From contig CANFGA010000002.1 of NCBI GenBank assembly GCA_947446335.1, forward strand, positions 1 through 35,426: a stretch of 35,426 bases of DNA, read 5' to 3'. Of the stretch, positions 10,045-18,555 are shown piece by piece (the stretch's first letter is position 1; each line of letters opens with the position of its first letter). The DNA comes from Oxalobacteraceae bacterium. GTDB lineage: Bacteria > Pseudomonadota > Gammaproteobacteria > Burkholderiales > Burkholderiaceae_D. A program made the position numbers and the translations under genes. The notes beneath the pieces are model-generated. The model made no database searches. It was given only the letters and a program-made list of their open reading frames with translations, and had not been told where the DNA came from.

Positions 10045-11082
10045 TCAAATGCCCGAACGGGCTGTGGCTGTGGAAGAGACCTTGGCCGAAGAAGTGCTCT
10101 TGAGCGCCGGATGGCTCTTTTTTGGCAAGCTTTTCTTGCGCTTGAACAGCCGCTGCAACGCGCCGGCAATACCGGTGGGCGAAAAGACGATCACGGTGAT
10201 CAGGGCGATGCCGAAAATGGCCATCCAGTGGTTTGCGAAGTCGCCCAGCAAGTCCTTGGCCAGAAAATACACGACTGCGCCCAACGCAGGCCCCCACAAC
10301 GCCTTGTAGCCGCCGACCACGGCCATCATCAGCGCCACACCGGACATGCTCCAGTGCAGGTTTTCGGGCGAAACGAAGCCCGTGTTCAGGGCCGACAACA
10401 AGCCAGCGAGCCCGGTCACGGTAGCCGACAGCGCATAGACTGCGGCGCGCGGCAACAGCGTGCGGATGCCGATGAAGCGGGCCCGCTCTTCATTGTCGCG
10501 CACCGCTTCGGTGATGCTGCCGAAGCGGCTGCGCAGCAACAGCGTCAGCACCAGCATGACCAGCACCAGCGTGCTCCAGCACAACAAAAACATCGTGGCT
10601 GGCTTGAGCAACTGCGACTGCGCCACGCCAAACAAGGTCGATGGCCAGTCGATGTTCATGCCGTCGGCGCCACCGGTGAGCCCGCGCGAACGCGATGCGG
10701 TCAGATAAAACATTTGCCCGATTGCCAGCGTGAGCATGCCAAAGGCGACGCCAGGCACACGCACGATGACCAGCCCCATCAGAAATGCCAGCAAGGCGAT
10801 GCCTGCCAGCGTGACGATGATGGTCGCCTCGGCCGGCATCAGATCGAGTGGCAGCAAGATGCCCACGGCATAACCGGCAATCCCGAAAAACACCGCATGG
10901 CCAAAACTGACCATCCCGTTTTGCTTGAGCAGCAAGCCGACGCCGATGGCAAACACGGCGTAGATGATGGCCTGTGTCAACAGCGACAAGACCGTACTCG
11001 AACTCACGCCAGCGGCGACAAGAGCGCCCAAGGCCAGGGCTGCGACAGTCCCGGTACCGATACGTTTGATTGACATGTTCAT
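10045..11082 (-). CDS. ABC transporter permease, LivM family
   Basis: This is an inner-membrane permease of the Liv-type importer, 345 residues with about nine hydrophobic segments. Family landmarks are the QNGMVSFGHAVFFGIAGYAVG region near residue 55 and EAVRDNEERARFIGI near residue 205, the cytoplasmic loop that contacts the ATPases. The start at ATG 11082 is preceded by AGGGAG. Frame-open codons upstream overlap the livH intergenic gap and were not used. The C-terminal tail of about 35 residues is rich in Lys, Ser and Thr and is not usual for LivM. Confidence 0.9.
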   Translation of the reverse strand: MNMSIKRIGTGTVAALALGALVAAGVSSSTVLSLLTQAIIYAVFAIGVGLLLKQNGMVSFGHAVFFGIAGYAVGILLPLDLMPAEATIIVTLAGIALLAFLMGLVIVRVPGVAFGMLTLAIGQMFYLTASRSRGLTGGADGMNIDWPSTLFGVAQSQLLKPATMFLLCWSTLVLVMLVLTLLLRSRFGSITEAVRDNEERARFIGIRTLLPRAAVYALSATVTGLAGLLSALNTGFVSPENLHWSMSGVALMMAVVGGYKALWGPALGAVVYFLAKDLLGDFANHWMAIFGIALITVIVFSPTGIAGALQRLFKRKKSLPKKSHPALKSTSSAKVSSTATARSGI

Positions 11083-11096
11083 CCTGTTCTCCCTCT

Positions 11097-11948
11097 TCAA
11101 GTACGGCTACCGGCAAACCCGGCGGGTTTCCAGATCAAGATCGCGACCATCAGCACGAACGGCAGCAGCGCCGCCACATCCGGCAGATACACCGCGCCCA
11201 GCGACTGGACCATGCCCAGCACCATGGCGGCGATGAAGGCGCCGATCAGCGAGCCCAGTCCGCCGACCACCACGACCACGAACGAATCGATCAGCACATC
11301 GCTGCTCATCGACGGCGACAGCGACAAAAACGGCGCAACCACCACGCCAGCGAGTCCGGCCAGCGCGGTACCAAGACCGACCACGCCGGCGCTCAGCGCA
11401 TCGGTATTGATGCCCTGCATCGCGGTGGTGGTGGGGTCGGTACTGGCGGCGCGCACGAACAAGCCGATCCGGGAGTAGCGCAGCCACAGTGACAAGCCTA
11501 GCGCGACCATTGCCCCAACCCCGATCACGCCGATGCGGTAAGCTGGCAACTCGGCGCCAAACAGATCAACCGAGGTATTCAATATCTCGGGTCCGCTCAT
11601 CGACAGGTTGGTCTTGCCCCAGACGGTCTGCACCAGATCCTCGATCACCAGCAGCAGACCGAATGTGACCAGCACCACGCTGAGCGGGTCACGCTCTTGC
11701 AACAGGCGAAAACCATAGCGATCAAGCAGCACCCCCAGCAGCCCCATGATGGCCGGCGCAGCGACCAGCGCCACCCAGAAATTGCTGTAACTGGCAATCG
11801 AATAGCCGATGTATGCGCCCAGCATGTAGAGCGAGCCGTGGGCGAAATTGACCACGCGGCGCAGTCCGTAAATCAGGGCCAGGCCCGAGCACATCACGAT
11901 CAGCAAGGCGCCATAGACCAGGCCGTTGAACAAATTGATGGTTAGCAC
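11097..11948 (-). CDS. ABC transporter permease, LivH family
   Basis: This is the second inner-membrane permease of the importer, 283 residues with about eight hydrophobic segments. The LivH landmark GLRRVVNFAHGSLYMLGAYIGY is near residue 27, and GLGSLIGAFIAAMVLGMVQSLG lies near residue 230. The start is GTG 11948, preceded by AGGAG with seven bases spacing and sitting one base after the SDR stop codon. The frame is open much further upstream, but that portion lies over the SDR gene in another frame and is not permease-like. Confidence 0.9.
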   Translation of the reverse strand: MLTINLFNGLVYGALLIVMCSGLALIYGLRRVVNFAHGSLYMLGAYIGYSIASYSNFWVALVAAPAIMGLLGVLLDRYGFRLLQERDPLSVVLVTFGLLLVIEDLVQTVWGKTNLSMSGPEILNTSVDLFGAELPAYRIGVIGVGAMVALGLSLWLRYSRIGLFVRAASTDPTTTAMQGINTDALSAGVVGLGTALAGLAGVVVAPFLSLSPSMSSDVLIDSFVVVVVGGLGSLIGAFIAAMVLGMVQSLGAVYLPDVAALLPFVLMVAILIWKPAGFAGSRT

Positions 11949-11949
11949 T

Positions 11950-12801
11950 TTATTTCTCCTCGCATGAAGTCGATGGCGCGCAGCCACGACCGACTGGCAA
12001 GTCGGTCGCCGGCAGTTGCGATTCGGTCGCGCCGAAGGCAGTCCAACCGCCATCCACCGGCAGTACAGCACCGGTGATGTAACTCGCTTTCGGAGATGCG
12101 AGGAAGGCAATCGCTTCGGCAATCTCGGCCGGTTCGGCCATGCGACCGAGCGGGGTGCGGTGGGCGATGCCGGCGGCATCGAGCGCCCCCTGGCGTTCCA
12201 GCGCAAGAACCAGCTCGGTGCGCACATAGCCGGGCGCCACCGCATTGACGCGGATGCCGGCGCGCGCCCATTCGCTGGCCATCGCACGCGTCATGCCCAG
12301 CACCCCGGCTTTGGCGGCGCAATAGGCATTACGCGAGGGCAAGCCGATGCTGCTGGCGATGGAGCCCAGATTGACGATTGCACCGCGCTGCCCGTACTCA
12401 CGATCGGCTTGCAGCATGACGCGCGCTACCGATTGGCTCATCAGAAAGGTGCCGCGCAGGTGGACTGCGAGCACGCGGTCGAATGCCTGCGTGTTTTGCT
12501 CGACAGTCGCCTCGCTCTGGTCGCCGATGCCGGCATTGTTGACCAGCGCGTCGATGCGTCCGAATCTGGCCAGTACCTCGGCCACGGCCGCTTGCACACT
12601 GGCATCGGAGGTCACGTCGCAGTCCAGAGCGAGGTGTGGCGCACCGAGTTCGGCGGCGCGCGCCTGTGCCGCTTCGGCCCGCAGATCGAGCAGCGCCACA
12701 TGGTAGCCATCGGCGGCCAGTCGCTGCGCAGTGGCCCAGCCGATGCCGTCGGCGGCGCCTGTGACGATCGCGACCGCGACCGCAGTATCGTTTTGTTGCA
12801 T
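11950..12801 (-). CDS. Short-chain dehydrogenase/reductase (first gene of the transporter operon)
   Basis: This is a classical SDR of 283 residues. The cofactor loop TGAADGIG is at 14-21, the acidic residue after beta-2 (LLDLR) suggests NAD(H), and NNAG, the catalytic Ser (NLGSIASS) and Y-C-A-A-K are all present. The C-terminal half has PGYVRTELV and ITGAVLPVDGG, as in 3-hydroxyacyl or alicyclic alcohol dehydrogenases. The last about 30 residues are an extension without clear SDR character. ATG 12801 lies seven bases after GGAGG. Its stop is one base from the livH-like start, so uptake and an oxidation step share one message. Oxidation of a ring hydroxyl of the imported compound is inference. 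Confidence 0.88.
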   Translation of the reverse strand: MQQNDTAVAVAIVTGAADGIGWATAQRLAADGYHVALLDLRAEAAQARAAELGAPHLALDCDVTSDASVQAAVAEVLARFGRIDALVNNAGIGDQSEATVEQNTQAFDRVLAVHLRGTFLMSQSVARVMLQADREYGQRGAIVNLGSIASSIGLPSRNAYCAAKAGVLGMTRAMASEWARAGIRVNAVAPGYVRTELVLALERQGALDAAGIAHRTPLGRMAEPAEIAEAIAFLASPKASYITGAVLPVDGGWTAFGATESQLPATDLPVGRGCAPSTSCEEK

Positions 12802-12869
12802 TGTCATTCCTCCAAAAAAATCAGGCACACCGTGTAATCCGGCGCATCCATAAACATATTACATAAAAG

Positions 12870-12902
12870 TGGAAGTAATTTCAATAATGGAAACTAATTC
12901 CG
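12870..12902. promoter_or_regulatory. Paired IclR-type operator boxes upstream of the SDR-liv operon
   Basis: TGGAAGTAATTTCAA (12870-12884) and TGGAAACTAATTCCG (12888-12902) both fit GGAA-N5-TTC(C/A). They resemble the E. coli IclR consensus TGGAAATNATTTCCA. Centres are 18 bp apart, 69-101 bases upstream of the SDR start at 12801, in a 146-bp AT-rich gap. Confidence 0.55.
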
Positions 12903-12947
12903 TTTTTATAAATTAATGCAAAGATACAAAAGGCATGTCAAAGAGGT

Positions 12948-13298
12948 TCAGCGCTGCCGCGCGCGCATGCTCGGCATGTCTGCCAAACGGATCAGTCTGG
13001 TTTCCTGGGCCACGATCAAATGCCCGGAAGCGGCCAGATAGGCAGGAAATTCGGGATGAGTATCGCGCTGCCGACAACGCCGTTCATAATCGGTCAGATC
13101 GGCATAAGCCCACAGATGGACAACCTGGTTCAGCGGTCCGACCAGACTGGTATAAATGCCCAGCGGCGGGCCCAGCGTCTCCATCAACACCGGCATGGCC
13201 AGGCGATCGAATACCTCGAGAAATTCAGGCATCTTGCGCAGCGCTATGGTGTAAATGCGATGATCGATCAGGGGTTTGAGGAAAGGATCAGCCGACAT
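12948..13298 (-). CDS. NIPSNAP-family protein 1
   Basis: This is a 116-residue single-domain NIPSNAP (dimeric alpha/beta barrel) protein. The pattern HRIYTIALRKMPEFLEVFDR, LGIYTSLVGPLNQVVHLWAYADLTDYERR and HPEFPAYL is characteristic. ATG 13298 has AGGAG seven bases upstream and overlaps the end of the preceding flavoprotein gene by 11 bp, so the two are coupled. No enzymatic reaction is established for bacterial NIPSNAP proteins. A second NIPSNAP gene follows another of the flavoprotein paralogues in this window, suggesting a functional pairing. Confidence 0.85.
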   Translation of the reverse strand: MSADPFLKPLIDHRIYTIALRKMPEFLEVFDRLAMPVLMETLGPPLGIYTSLVGPLNQVVHLWAYADLTDYERRCRQRDTHPEFPAYLAASGHLIVAQETRLIRLADMPSMRARQR

Positions 13299-15072
13299 GC
13301 TGGCGCTCCTTGTTGAACTCGGCCACGACCGTCGGCGCCGCCACGCCGGCAACACTGTCCACTGCGGCGATGAAATGCCCGGTCAGGTAACCGAAGGTCA
13401 TGATCGGCCCCAGCGTGATGCCGGCGGCGGGATAATTGCCACCCATGACGCTGGCGCGATCGTTGCCGACCGCATACAGACCGGCGACAGGCGCGCCTTG
13501 ATCATCGAGCACCTGACCCACCGTGCTGGTCTTGATGCCATCGAACGTGCCCAGATCCCCCATGATCACCTTCAGCGCATAATAAGGGCCCTTGCCAACC
13601 GGACCGACGCAAGGATTGGGCTTGTTTTCAGGATCTGCCAGGAAGCGGTTGAATGCAGTCGTGCCGCGTCCAAATTGGGTATCCTCGCCGCGTACGGCGC
13701 CAACGTTGTAGTCGCGCACGGTTTGCTCGAGCGCGGCGCCGTCGATGCCGGCCTGTTGCGCCAGTTGCGTCAGCGTCGCCCCCTTGCTCAGATAACCATT
13801 GCGCAGCAAGGGCCCCAGCGGAATCGGCGCCGGCTTGGCATAACCGAGGCCATATTTGTTCATCGTCGCCTGGTCGCAGATCAGCCACATCGCCGTTTCG
13901 CCATCACCGGCGCAGGCGGCGATCATCGCGGCACCGACATCGTGATACGACTCCGATTCATTGGTGAAGCGCAAGCCGTGGCGCGTCACGCCGATGATGC
14001 CCGGCTTGTAGCGATCCAGCAAATGGGGAAATACGCCAAACTTGCCGCCCGCTTGCGGCACCCGCGACACCGGCATCCAGGCTGCCGGCTGCTTGAAGCG
14101 GATCTCGACCTGGCCGCCCGCAGCCTCGGCCAGTTTCAAGCCGTCGCCGGTATTGCCGCTAGGAACCGGCGACAAGTGCTCGCCGCCGCGGCGCAGATGC
14201 GGGTAAGCTTTCTTGATGCGTTCGACGTCATGCGAAAAACCGCCGCAGGCCAGCACCACGCCGCGCCGGGCGCTGATGCGGATATCGCCACTGGCGCTGC
14301 GCACCAGGGCGCCCGCGACGCGCCCTCCTTCGTGCAGCAATTGGTACGCCGCCGTGTTGGTGTGAATCGGAATGCCCAGGTCAAGCGCCGACTTCGCCAG
14401 CCGCGCCGCCAGCGCATTGCCGCTCGTGACGTGGATGCCGCGCCGGTACAGCGCCAGCTCCTTCAAATGATTGACCAGACGCTTGGCGACGTAGATGAAC
14501 GACGTCAGCGACTTGGTCGCGTTGAAAAAATGCTTCAGGTCAGCGTTCGACGAGTTGAACATCATGCCGATGAAGGTGATGGTTTTCAACGGCGGACGCA
14601 AACGGGCCATGTCAGCACCGAGTTCGCGAATGTCAAACGGCTTGGCCAGGATCGAGCGGCCAACATCGACTCCGCCCTGGACCGTCGGGTGATAGTCCGG
14701 ATACAGCGTCGGAATGAACTTGACATCGGTTTCGCGTTCGAAAAATTTCACCATGTCGGGGCCATTGTCGAGAAAGGCATCGACGGCTGGCGCATCGTAG
14801 AAGGCGCCGGTTTCATTTTTCATGTAAGTCTGGGCCGCTTGCCGGCTATCCTTGACGCCTTGGGCCGCGGCATGGGGATTGCCGGGAATCCACAACACGC
14901 CGCCCGAAAACGCGGTAGTGCCACCAAAATAGGATTCCTTTTCAATAACGATCACGTCGAGGCCGTTTTTCCTGGCAGTGATGGCCGTGGACAGGCCGCC
15001 TGCGCCGGAACCGATGACGAGCAAGTCGCACTCGATGTTGCTGCTTGAATTAGTTTGATTCATTTTATGCAT
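13288..15072 (-). CDS. FAD-dependent dehydrogenase 1, 3-ketosteroid delta1-dehydrogenase-like
   Basis: This is a flavoprotein of 594 residues in the FAD_binding_2 superfamily. The dinucleotide loop GSGAGG is at 21-26, followed by VIEKESYFGGTTAFSGG. The C terminus has GLYAVGNDRASVMGGNYPAAGITLGP. The Tyr and last Gly of N-Y-P-A-A-G correspond to the substrate-carbonyl-binding Tyr/Gly pair of 3-ketosteroid dehydrogenases. The YPDYHP and NESESYHD tyrosines also match active-site positions. This favours desaturation next to a ring ketone. GGAG lies five bases before ATG 15072. It is followed by overlapping NIPSNAP 1 and preceded by an SDR. Its substrate may be an oxo-cyclohexane(ene) carboxylate rather than a steroid, by context only. 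Confidence 0.85.
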   Translation of the reverse strand: MHKMNQTNSSSNIECDLLVIGSGAGGLSTAITARKNGLDVIVIEKESYFGGTTAFSGGVLWIPGNPHAAAQGVKDSRQAAQTYMKNETGAFYDAPAVDAFLDNGPDMVKFFERETDVKFIPTLYPDYHPTVQGGVDVGRSILAKPFDIRELGADMARLRPPLKTITFIGMMFNSSNADLKHFFNATKSLTSFIYVAKRLVNHLKELALYRRGIHVTSGNALAARLAKSALDLGIPIHTNTAAYQLLHEGGRVAGALVRSASGDIRISARRGVVLACGGFSHDVERIKKAYPHLRRGGEHLSPVPSGNTGDGLKLAEAAGGQVEIRFKQPAAWMPVSRVPQAGGKFGVFPHLLDRYKPGIIGVTRHGLRFTNESESYHDVGAAMIAACAGDGETAMWLICDQATMNKYGLGYAKPAPIPLGPLLRNGYLSKGATLTQLAQQAGIDGAALEQTVRDYNVGAVRGEDTQFGRGTTAFNRFLADPENKPNPCVGPVGKGPYYALKVIMGDLGTFDGIKTSTVGQVLDDQGAPVAGLYAVGNDRASVMGGNYPAAGITLGPIMTFGYLTGHFIAAVDSVAGVAAPTVVAEFNKERQHVG

Positions 15073-15148
15073 GGCTGCTCCATGATGTGACGAGGAACGC
15101 CCGACTGCCAGGGCGTGAAATGGCAAGAGCGCAGGTAGCTGGACATGG

Positions 15149-15192
15149 GCAGATTCCAGCCAAATTTCAGCCAGAGTCCGGCCAGATTCCAG
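15149..15192 (-). repeat. Four imperfect 11-bp tandem repeats after the SDR stop
   Basis: On the minus strand the units are CTGGAATCTGG, CCGGACTCTGG, CTGAAATTTGG and CTGGAATCTGC, starting two bases after the SDR stop codon in a 121-bp gap before flavoprotein 1. The unit is not a known element to me. The rest of the gap shows nothing else. Confidence 0.6.
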
Positions 15193-15193
15193 C

Positions 15194-16021
15194 TCAGGCC
15201 GACATCTGGTCGTTGTAGCCGGGGCGCGGCACCAGATCCATCAGCATCGAACTCATGCCGCCATCGACGCCGATTTCGGCGCCGTTGATGTACGAGGCCC
15301 GGGCGCTGAGCAAGAACAGCGCGGCATTGGCAATATCCTCCGGTTCGCCGATGCGCCCGCTGGCGGTCACCGCAGAGCGACGCTGTTCGAGTCCCGGCGT
15401 ATCGTAGAATTTGGCTGACAAAGGAGTTCGGATCATCCCGGGACACACCGCATTGCTGCGTATGCCCGATGCGCCCCATTCGACTGCCATCTGGCGTGAC
15501 ATCAGCAACACCCCGGCCTTGGTCGCACTGTAGGCGCCACTGTGGGTTTGAGGAAACATGGCAGCGACCGACGCAACATGGACGATGCTGCCCCCACCCG
15601 CGCTCTTCATTTGCGCAGCGAAAGCGCGCGCCACCAGCAAATAGCCGGTCAGGTTGACCGCGATGACATGGTTCCAGTCTTCGATCGATACCGAATCGAG
15701 ACTGGCAGCGCGCAGCAAGCCGGCATTGTTGACCAGCGCGCTGCACACACCGAGCTCGGCGAGCACGCGCTTTGCTGCTGCGGCGATGCTGGTTTGGTCG
15801 GCCGTGTCGCAAGTGATCGCAATCGCGTGTGCGCCCTGCTGGCGCAGCGCTTGCGCCACTTGTTCGCAGCCATTGGTATTGCGATCGAGCAGCGCGACCA
15901 GCGCACCGGCCTCGGCCGCACCGCGCGCCGCAGCGGCGCCGATGCCGCTGGCCGCGCCGGTCACCACGCAGACCTTGCCGCGCAAGCCGAGCCAGTCGAC
16001 ACCGGACACCGGGGGCGTCAT
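15194..16021 (-). CDS. Short-chain dehydrogenase/reductase 2
   Basis: This is a classical SDR of 275 residues: TGAASGIG at about 20-27, acidic residue after beta-2 (LLDRN, suggesting NAD), VNNAG, catalytic Ser in HVASVAAM, Y-S-A-T-K, and PGMIRTPL with the C-terminal INGAEIGVDGG. It is transcribed toward flavoprotein 1, so alcohol oxidation to a ketone followed by ketone-directed desaturation is a plausible order (inference). ATG 16021 has only a weak AGGTG ribosome binding site. It overlaps by ATGA the stop of a small upstream reading frame that has a good one, suggesting translational coupling. The AraC-family gene is divergent upstream. Confidence 0.88.
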   Translation of the reverse strand: MTPPVSGVDWLGLRGKVCVVTGAASGIGAAAARGAAEAGALVALLDRNTNGCEQVAQALRQQGAHAIAITCDTADQTSIAAAAKRVLAELGVCSALVNNAGLLRAASLDSVSIEDWNHVIAVNLTGYLLVARAFAAQMKSAGGGSIVHVASVAAMFPQTHSGAYSATKAGVLLMSRQMAVEWGASGIRSNAVCPGMIRTPLSAKFYDTPGLEQRRSAVTASGRIGEPEDIANAALFLLSARASYINGAEIGVDGGMSSMLMDLVPRPGYNDQMSA

Positions 16022-16125
16022 GCCACACCTCTGGCGCAGCGCCGGCGTGGTGGTACGTTGACAGCGAGGGAATCAAATTTTGGAACAGCGGAAGCCAATC
16101 CGCCCGATTGCGCGAGGTAAATCAT
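16018..16125 (-). CDS. Possible 35-codon leader peptide coupled to SDR 2
   Basis: ATG 16125 is preceded by GGAG at eight bases spacing, in the same style as other genes here, and opens a 35-codon frame (begins MIYLAQSGG) whose TGA overlaps the SDR ATG. No homology is recognised and the peptide has no obvious motif. It could be a translated leader, a short unrecognised protein or a chance frame. Confidence 0.3.
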   Translation of the reverse strand: MIYLAQSGGLASAVPKFDSLAVNVPPRRRCARGVA

Positions 16126-16274
16126 GATGCTGTCTCCGTCTTTTTTTATAACTTCGTTTAACTGCTTATGCCCTTATTATTTTCCATTTAGTAATGCTGC
16201 GGACTCACGATTACTGCGATTAACAGGACAATTCATGCATACTGCATATCAATCCACGATCAGGAGATAGCGTC

Positions 16275-17168
16275 ATGAGGACCATCCCGCATTACGCGTT
16301 GTACGGCGACCAGGCAAAAAACAGCTGGGCCAGCATCTTCAATTTCGAATGGATACCGCAGCGCTCGGGACCGTATTTATGGGAAATTCAGCCGCATGTG
16401 CATGAAGCATTCATCCAGATCCTGTACCTGACCACGGGCTGCGCCGAAGTGTTGCTCGATGATGCCAAATGGAAAATCGAAGCGCCGTGCCTGATCGTGG
16501 TGCCCGCGCATACGGTGCATGGCTTTCGCTTTTCAACCGATGTCGATGGCGCCGTGATCACGGCCAGCCAACAATTTCTTGAGTCGCTGGCCGGTGTGGC
16601 GATGCCGGCATTGCTGCAAATAATACGCAAGCCTTTGGTGATCGGCGTCGACCAATCGACCCGGCACGTCGATGCGCTGATGCCCTTGCTGCTGGCCGTC
16701 GAGCGCGAATGGCAGGTGCACGAAGATGGCCAGGTCGCGGCCGGCATGTCGCTGATCATCGCCATTCTGGTACAAGCGTCGCGCATCAGCCACCAGCAAC
16801 AACCGGCCAGCGCATCGGGAAATTCGCGCAAGGCCGCGCAGATCGAAAAATTTCGAACGCTCGTCGAGATCCATTTCAGGGAATTGATTTCGGTCGACGC
16901 CTATGCCGACAAGCTCGGCCTGAGCGCCGGCCAGCTCTCGCGCGTGTGCCGTGAAGTGCTGGGCATGTCAGCGCTGGACATGATCAATGGGCGCCTGATC
17001 CATGAAGCCGAGCGCGGCTTGATTCATACATCGATGCCGGTCAAGCAATTGGCCGGTCTGCTCGGCTTCCACGATCCCGCCTATTTCGGACGATTTTTTC
17101 GCAAACATACGGGTACGACCCCGAAGCAATTTCGCGCCAAGGCGCTGGCCGACCTCGCGCTGACCTAG
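16275..17168 (+). CDS. AraC-family regulator, PobC/HpaA-like
   Basis: This is a transcriptional activator of 297 residues. An N-terminal cupin-like sensing domain starts with WEIQPHVHEAFIQILYL and PCLIVVPAHTVHGF, the pattern of regulators of 4-hydroxybenzoate and 4-hydroxyphenylacetate catabolism. A C-terminal double helix-turn-helix (about 195-295) ends with the AraC signature around LLGFHDPAYFGRFFRKHTGTTPKQFR. AGGAG precedes ATG 16275. It is divergent from SDR 2/flavoprotein 1, with 149 bp between it and the leader frame (16126-16274), where its operator should lie. A perfect CGCCATATGGCG palindrome (17175-17186) follows the stop. A hydroxybenzoate-like inducer is inference. Confidence 0.87.
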   Translation: MRTIPHYALYGDQAKNSWASIFNFEWIPQRSGPYLWEIQPHVHEAFIQILYLTTGCAEVLLDDAKWKIEAPCLIVVPAHTVHGFRFSTDVDGAVITASQQFLESLAGVAMPALLQIIRKPLVIGVDQSTRHVDALMPLLLAVEREWQVHEDGQVAAGMSLIIAILVQASRISHQQQPASASGNSRKAAQIEKFRTLVEIHFRELISVDAYADKLGLSAGQLSRVCREVLGMSALDMINGRLIHEAERGLIHTSMPVKQLAGLLGFHDPAYFGRFFRKHTGTTPKQFRAKALADLALT

Positions 17169-17384
17169 CAACAGCGCCATATGGCGGCACGATCATGAAG
17201 CCGCAGGCGCGCACCGGCATCCTCGACAAGTAACAGGCAAATACATCAGTCAAATACCAGGCAAACACCCGGGTGGCACCTCTGAAAGTCATCTCGATCG
17301 ATTTGCCACGCAGCGCGTGTTGCAAGGGTGTCCAAAGGATTTCCATCGGGCTTACATCATTTCCTGCAATTGCAATGGCATTTT

Positions 17385-17417
17385 TTGAATACAGTTCAAA
17401 AATGAAATACAATTCAA
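17385..17417. promoter_or_regulatory. Paired operator boxes upstream of the Gfo/Idh gene
   Basis: TTGAATACAGTTCAA (17385-17399; perfect outer arms) and TGAAATACAATTCAA (17403-17417) have centres 18 bp apart, 41-73 bases before ATG 17458. They match the TTGAA-N5-TTCAA variant of the box seen elsewhere. The rest of the 289-bp gap 17169-17457 shows no gene. Confidence 0.5.
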
Positions 17418-17457
17418 TAAAAAATAAATCCTATTGATTCCTATCAGGAGACACTCC

Positions 17458-18498
17458 ATGACAAGCAAAAAGAAAATAGCGCTGATCGGTGCTGGCGCGA
17501 TCGGCAAGACCCATGTCGAGGTGCTGCAGCGCAGCACTGATGCGGCGCTGATGGCGCTGGTCGATCCCTCGCCGGCCGCCCGATTGCTGGCCGAGGCAGT
17601 TGGGGTGCCCTGGTTTGCCAACTACCACCAGATGCTGGAATCAAACAAACCGGATGGCGTGATCGTGGCAACACCCAACGCGACCCATGCCGAGGTCGGC
17701 GTATGCTGCATGGAACTGGGCATTCCGGTGCTGATCGAAAAGCCGATCGCCGATACGCTGGCGGCGGCGCAGCGCCTGGTCGATGCATCGAACCGCAGCG
17801 GCTTGCCGTTGCTGGTCGGCCATCACCGGCGCCACAATCCCATAATGCGCCGCGCTCGCGCCCTCCTCGACTCCGGATGCCTGGGCAAGCCGGTGACGGC
17901 CACCGTGATGGCCAACTTCTTGAAGCCGGACAGCTATTTTGACATCACATGGCGGCGCGAAGCCGGCGGCGGACCGGTGCTGATCAACATGATCCACGAG
18001 ATCGATGCAATGCGCTTTTTGTTTGGCGAAATCGCCAGCGTGCAAGCGATGTCATCGAATGCGATCCGCCAATTTTCAGTTGAAGATACCGCCGCCGTGA
18101 TCCTGCGCTTTCGCAATGGCGCGCTGGGCACGATCAGCGTCTGCGACACCGCAACAGGGCCATGGAACTGGGATCTGTGCGCAGGCGAAAGCGCGCACTA
18201 TCCGCGCCAGAACGAAAACAGCCATTTCTTGAGCGGAACCGATGGCTCACTGACCTTGCCCGGGCTCGATATCTGGAGCTACCGCGAACAACGCGGCTGG
18301 CACGATCGGCTCACGCAAGAGCGCAGCACGCCGCATCAGGGCAATCCCTACGAAGCTCAGATGCGTCATTTTGTTGCCATGATCGACGGCAGCGAGGCCC
18401 CGCTGTGCAGCGCCAGCGACGGCATGCGCACGCTGGCGGCAACGCTCGCCGTGCATCAGGCTGCCGCATCGGGCCTGACCATCATGCTCGACAATTGA
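17458..18498 (+). CDS. Gfo/Idh/MocA-family NAD(P)-dependent oxidoreductase
   Basis: This is a 346-residue dehydrogenase of the glucose-fructose oxidoreductase/inositol dehydrogenase family. The Rossmann loop GAGAIGKTH is at 11-19, the catalytic-lysine motif E-K-P at 94-96 (Lys95), GHHRRHNP at about 127, and a C-terminal beta-sheet domain has GGGPVLINMIHEIDAMRFLFGE. ATG 17458 has AGGAG upstream. Such enzymes oxidise a ring hydroxyl of polyols, and the hydroaromatic context suggests a polyhydroxylated cyclohexane carboxylate such as quinate- or shikimate-type compounds (inference). It is followed 90 bp later by an IclR-type gene with its own operator. Confidence 0.85.
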   Translation: MTSKKKIALIGAGAIGKTHVEVLQRSTDAALMALVDPSPAARLLAEAVGVPWFANYHQMLESNKPDGVIVATPNATHAEVGVCCMELGIPVLIEKPIADTLAAAQRLVDASNRSGLPLLVGHHRRHNPIMRRARALLDSGCLGKPVTATVMANFLKPDSYFDITWRREAGGGPVLINMIHEIDAMRFLFGEIASVQAMSSNAIRQFSVEDTAAVILRFRNGALGTISVCDTATGPWNWDLCAGESAHYPRQNENSHFLSGTDGSLTLPGLDIWSYREQRGWHDRLTQERSTPHQGNPYEAQMRHFVAMIDGSEAPLCSASDGMRTLAATLAVHQAAASGLTIMLDN

Positions 18499-18540
18499 GC
18501 CGGGCGCAACAGAACAAGACCATCAATTTGCATTCCGCAT

Positions 18541-18555
18541 TGGAACCATGTTCTA
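18541..18555. promoter_or_regulatory. IclR-type operator box upstream of the iclR-like gene
   Basis: TGGAACCATGTTCTA (18541-18555) is a palindrome with one mismatch and lies 34 bases before the regulator start, consistent with autoregulation. A much weaker partner can be read 18 bp upstream (18523-18537). Confidence 0.4.

Noticed and set aside
9280-11073. Long + strand open frame opposite the livG and livM genes
   Set aside because: It is rich in His, Arg and Gln, has no domain, and lies opposite genes with clear ATPase and permease motifs; it is a GC-bias shadow.
11949-12287. N-terminal extension of the LivH-like permease
   Set aside because: The extension lies within the SDR gene in another frame, and GTG 11948 has a well-placed AGGAG.
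13276-15048. Long + strand open frame opposite flavoprotein 1
   Set aside because: It is a compositional shadow of the opposite strand, with no recognisable motif, while the minus strand shows full FAD and active-site motifs.
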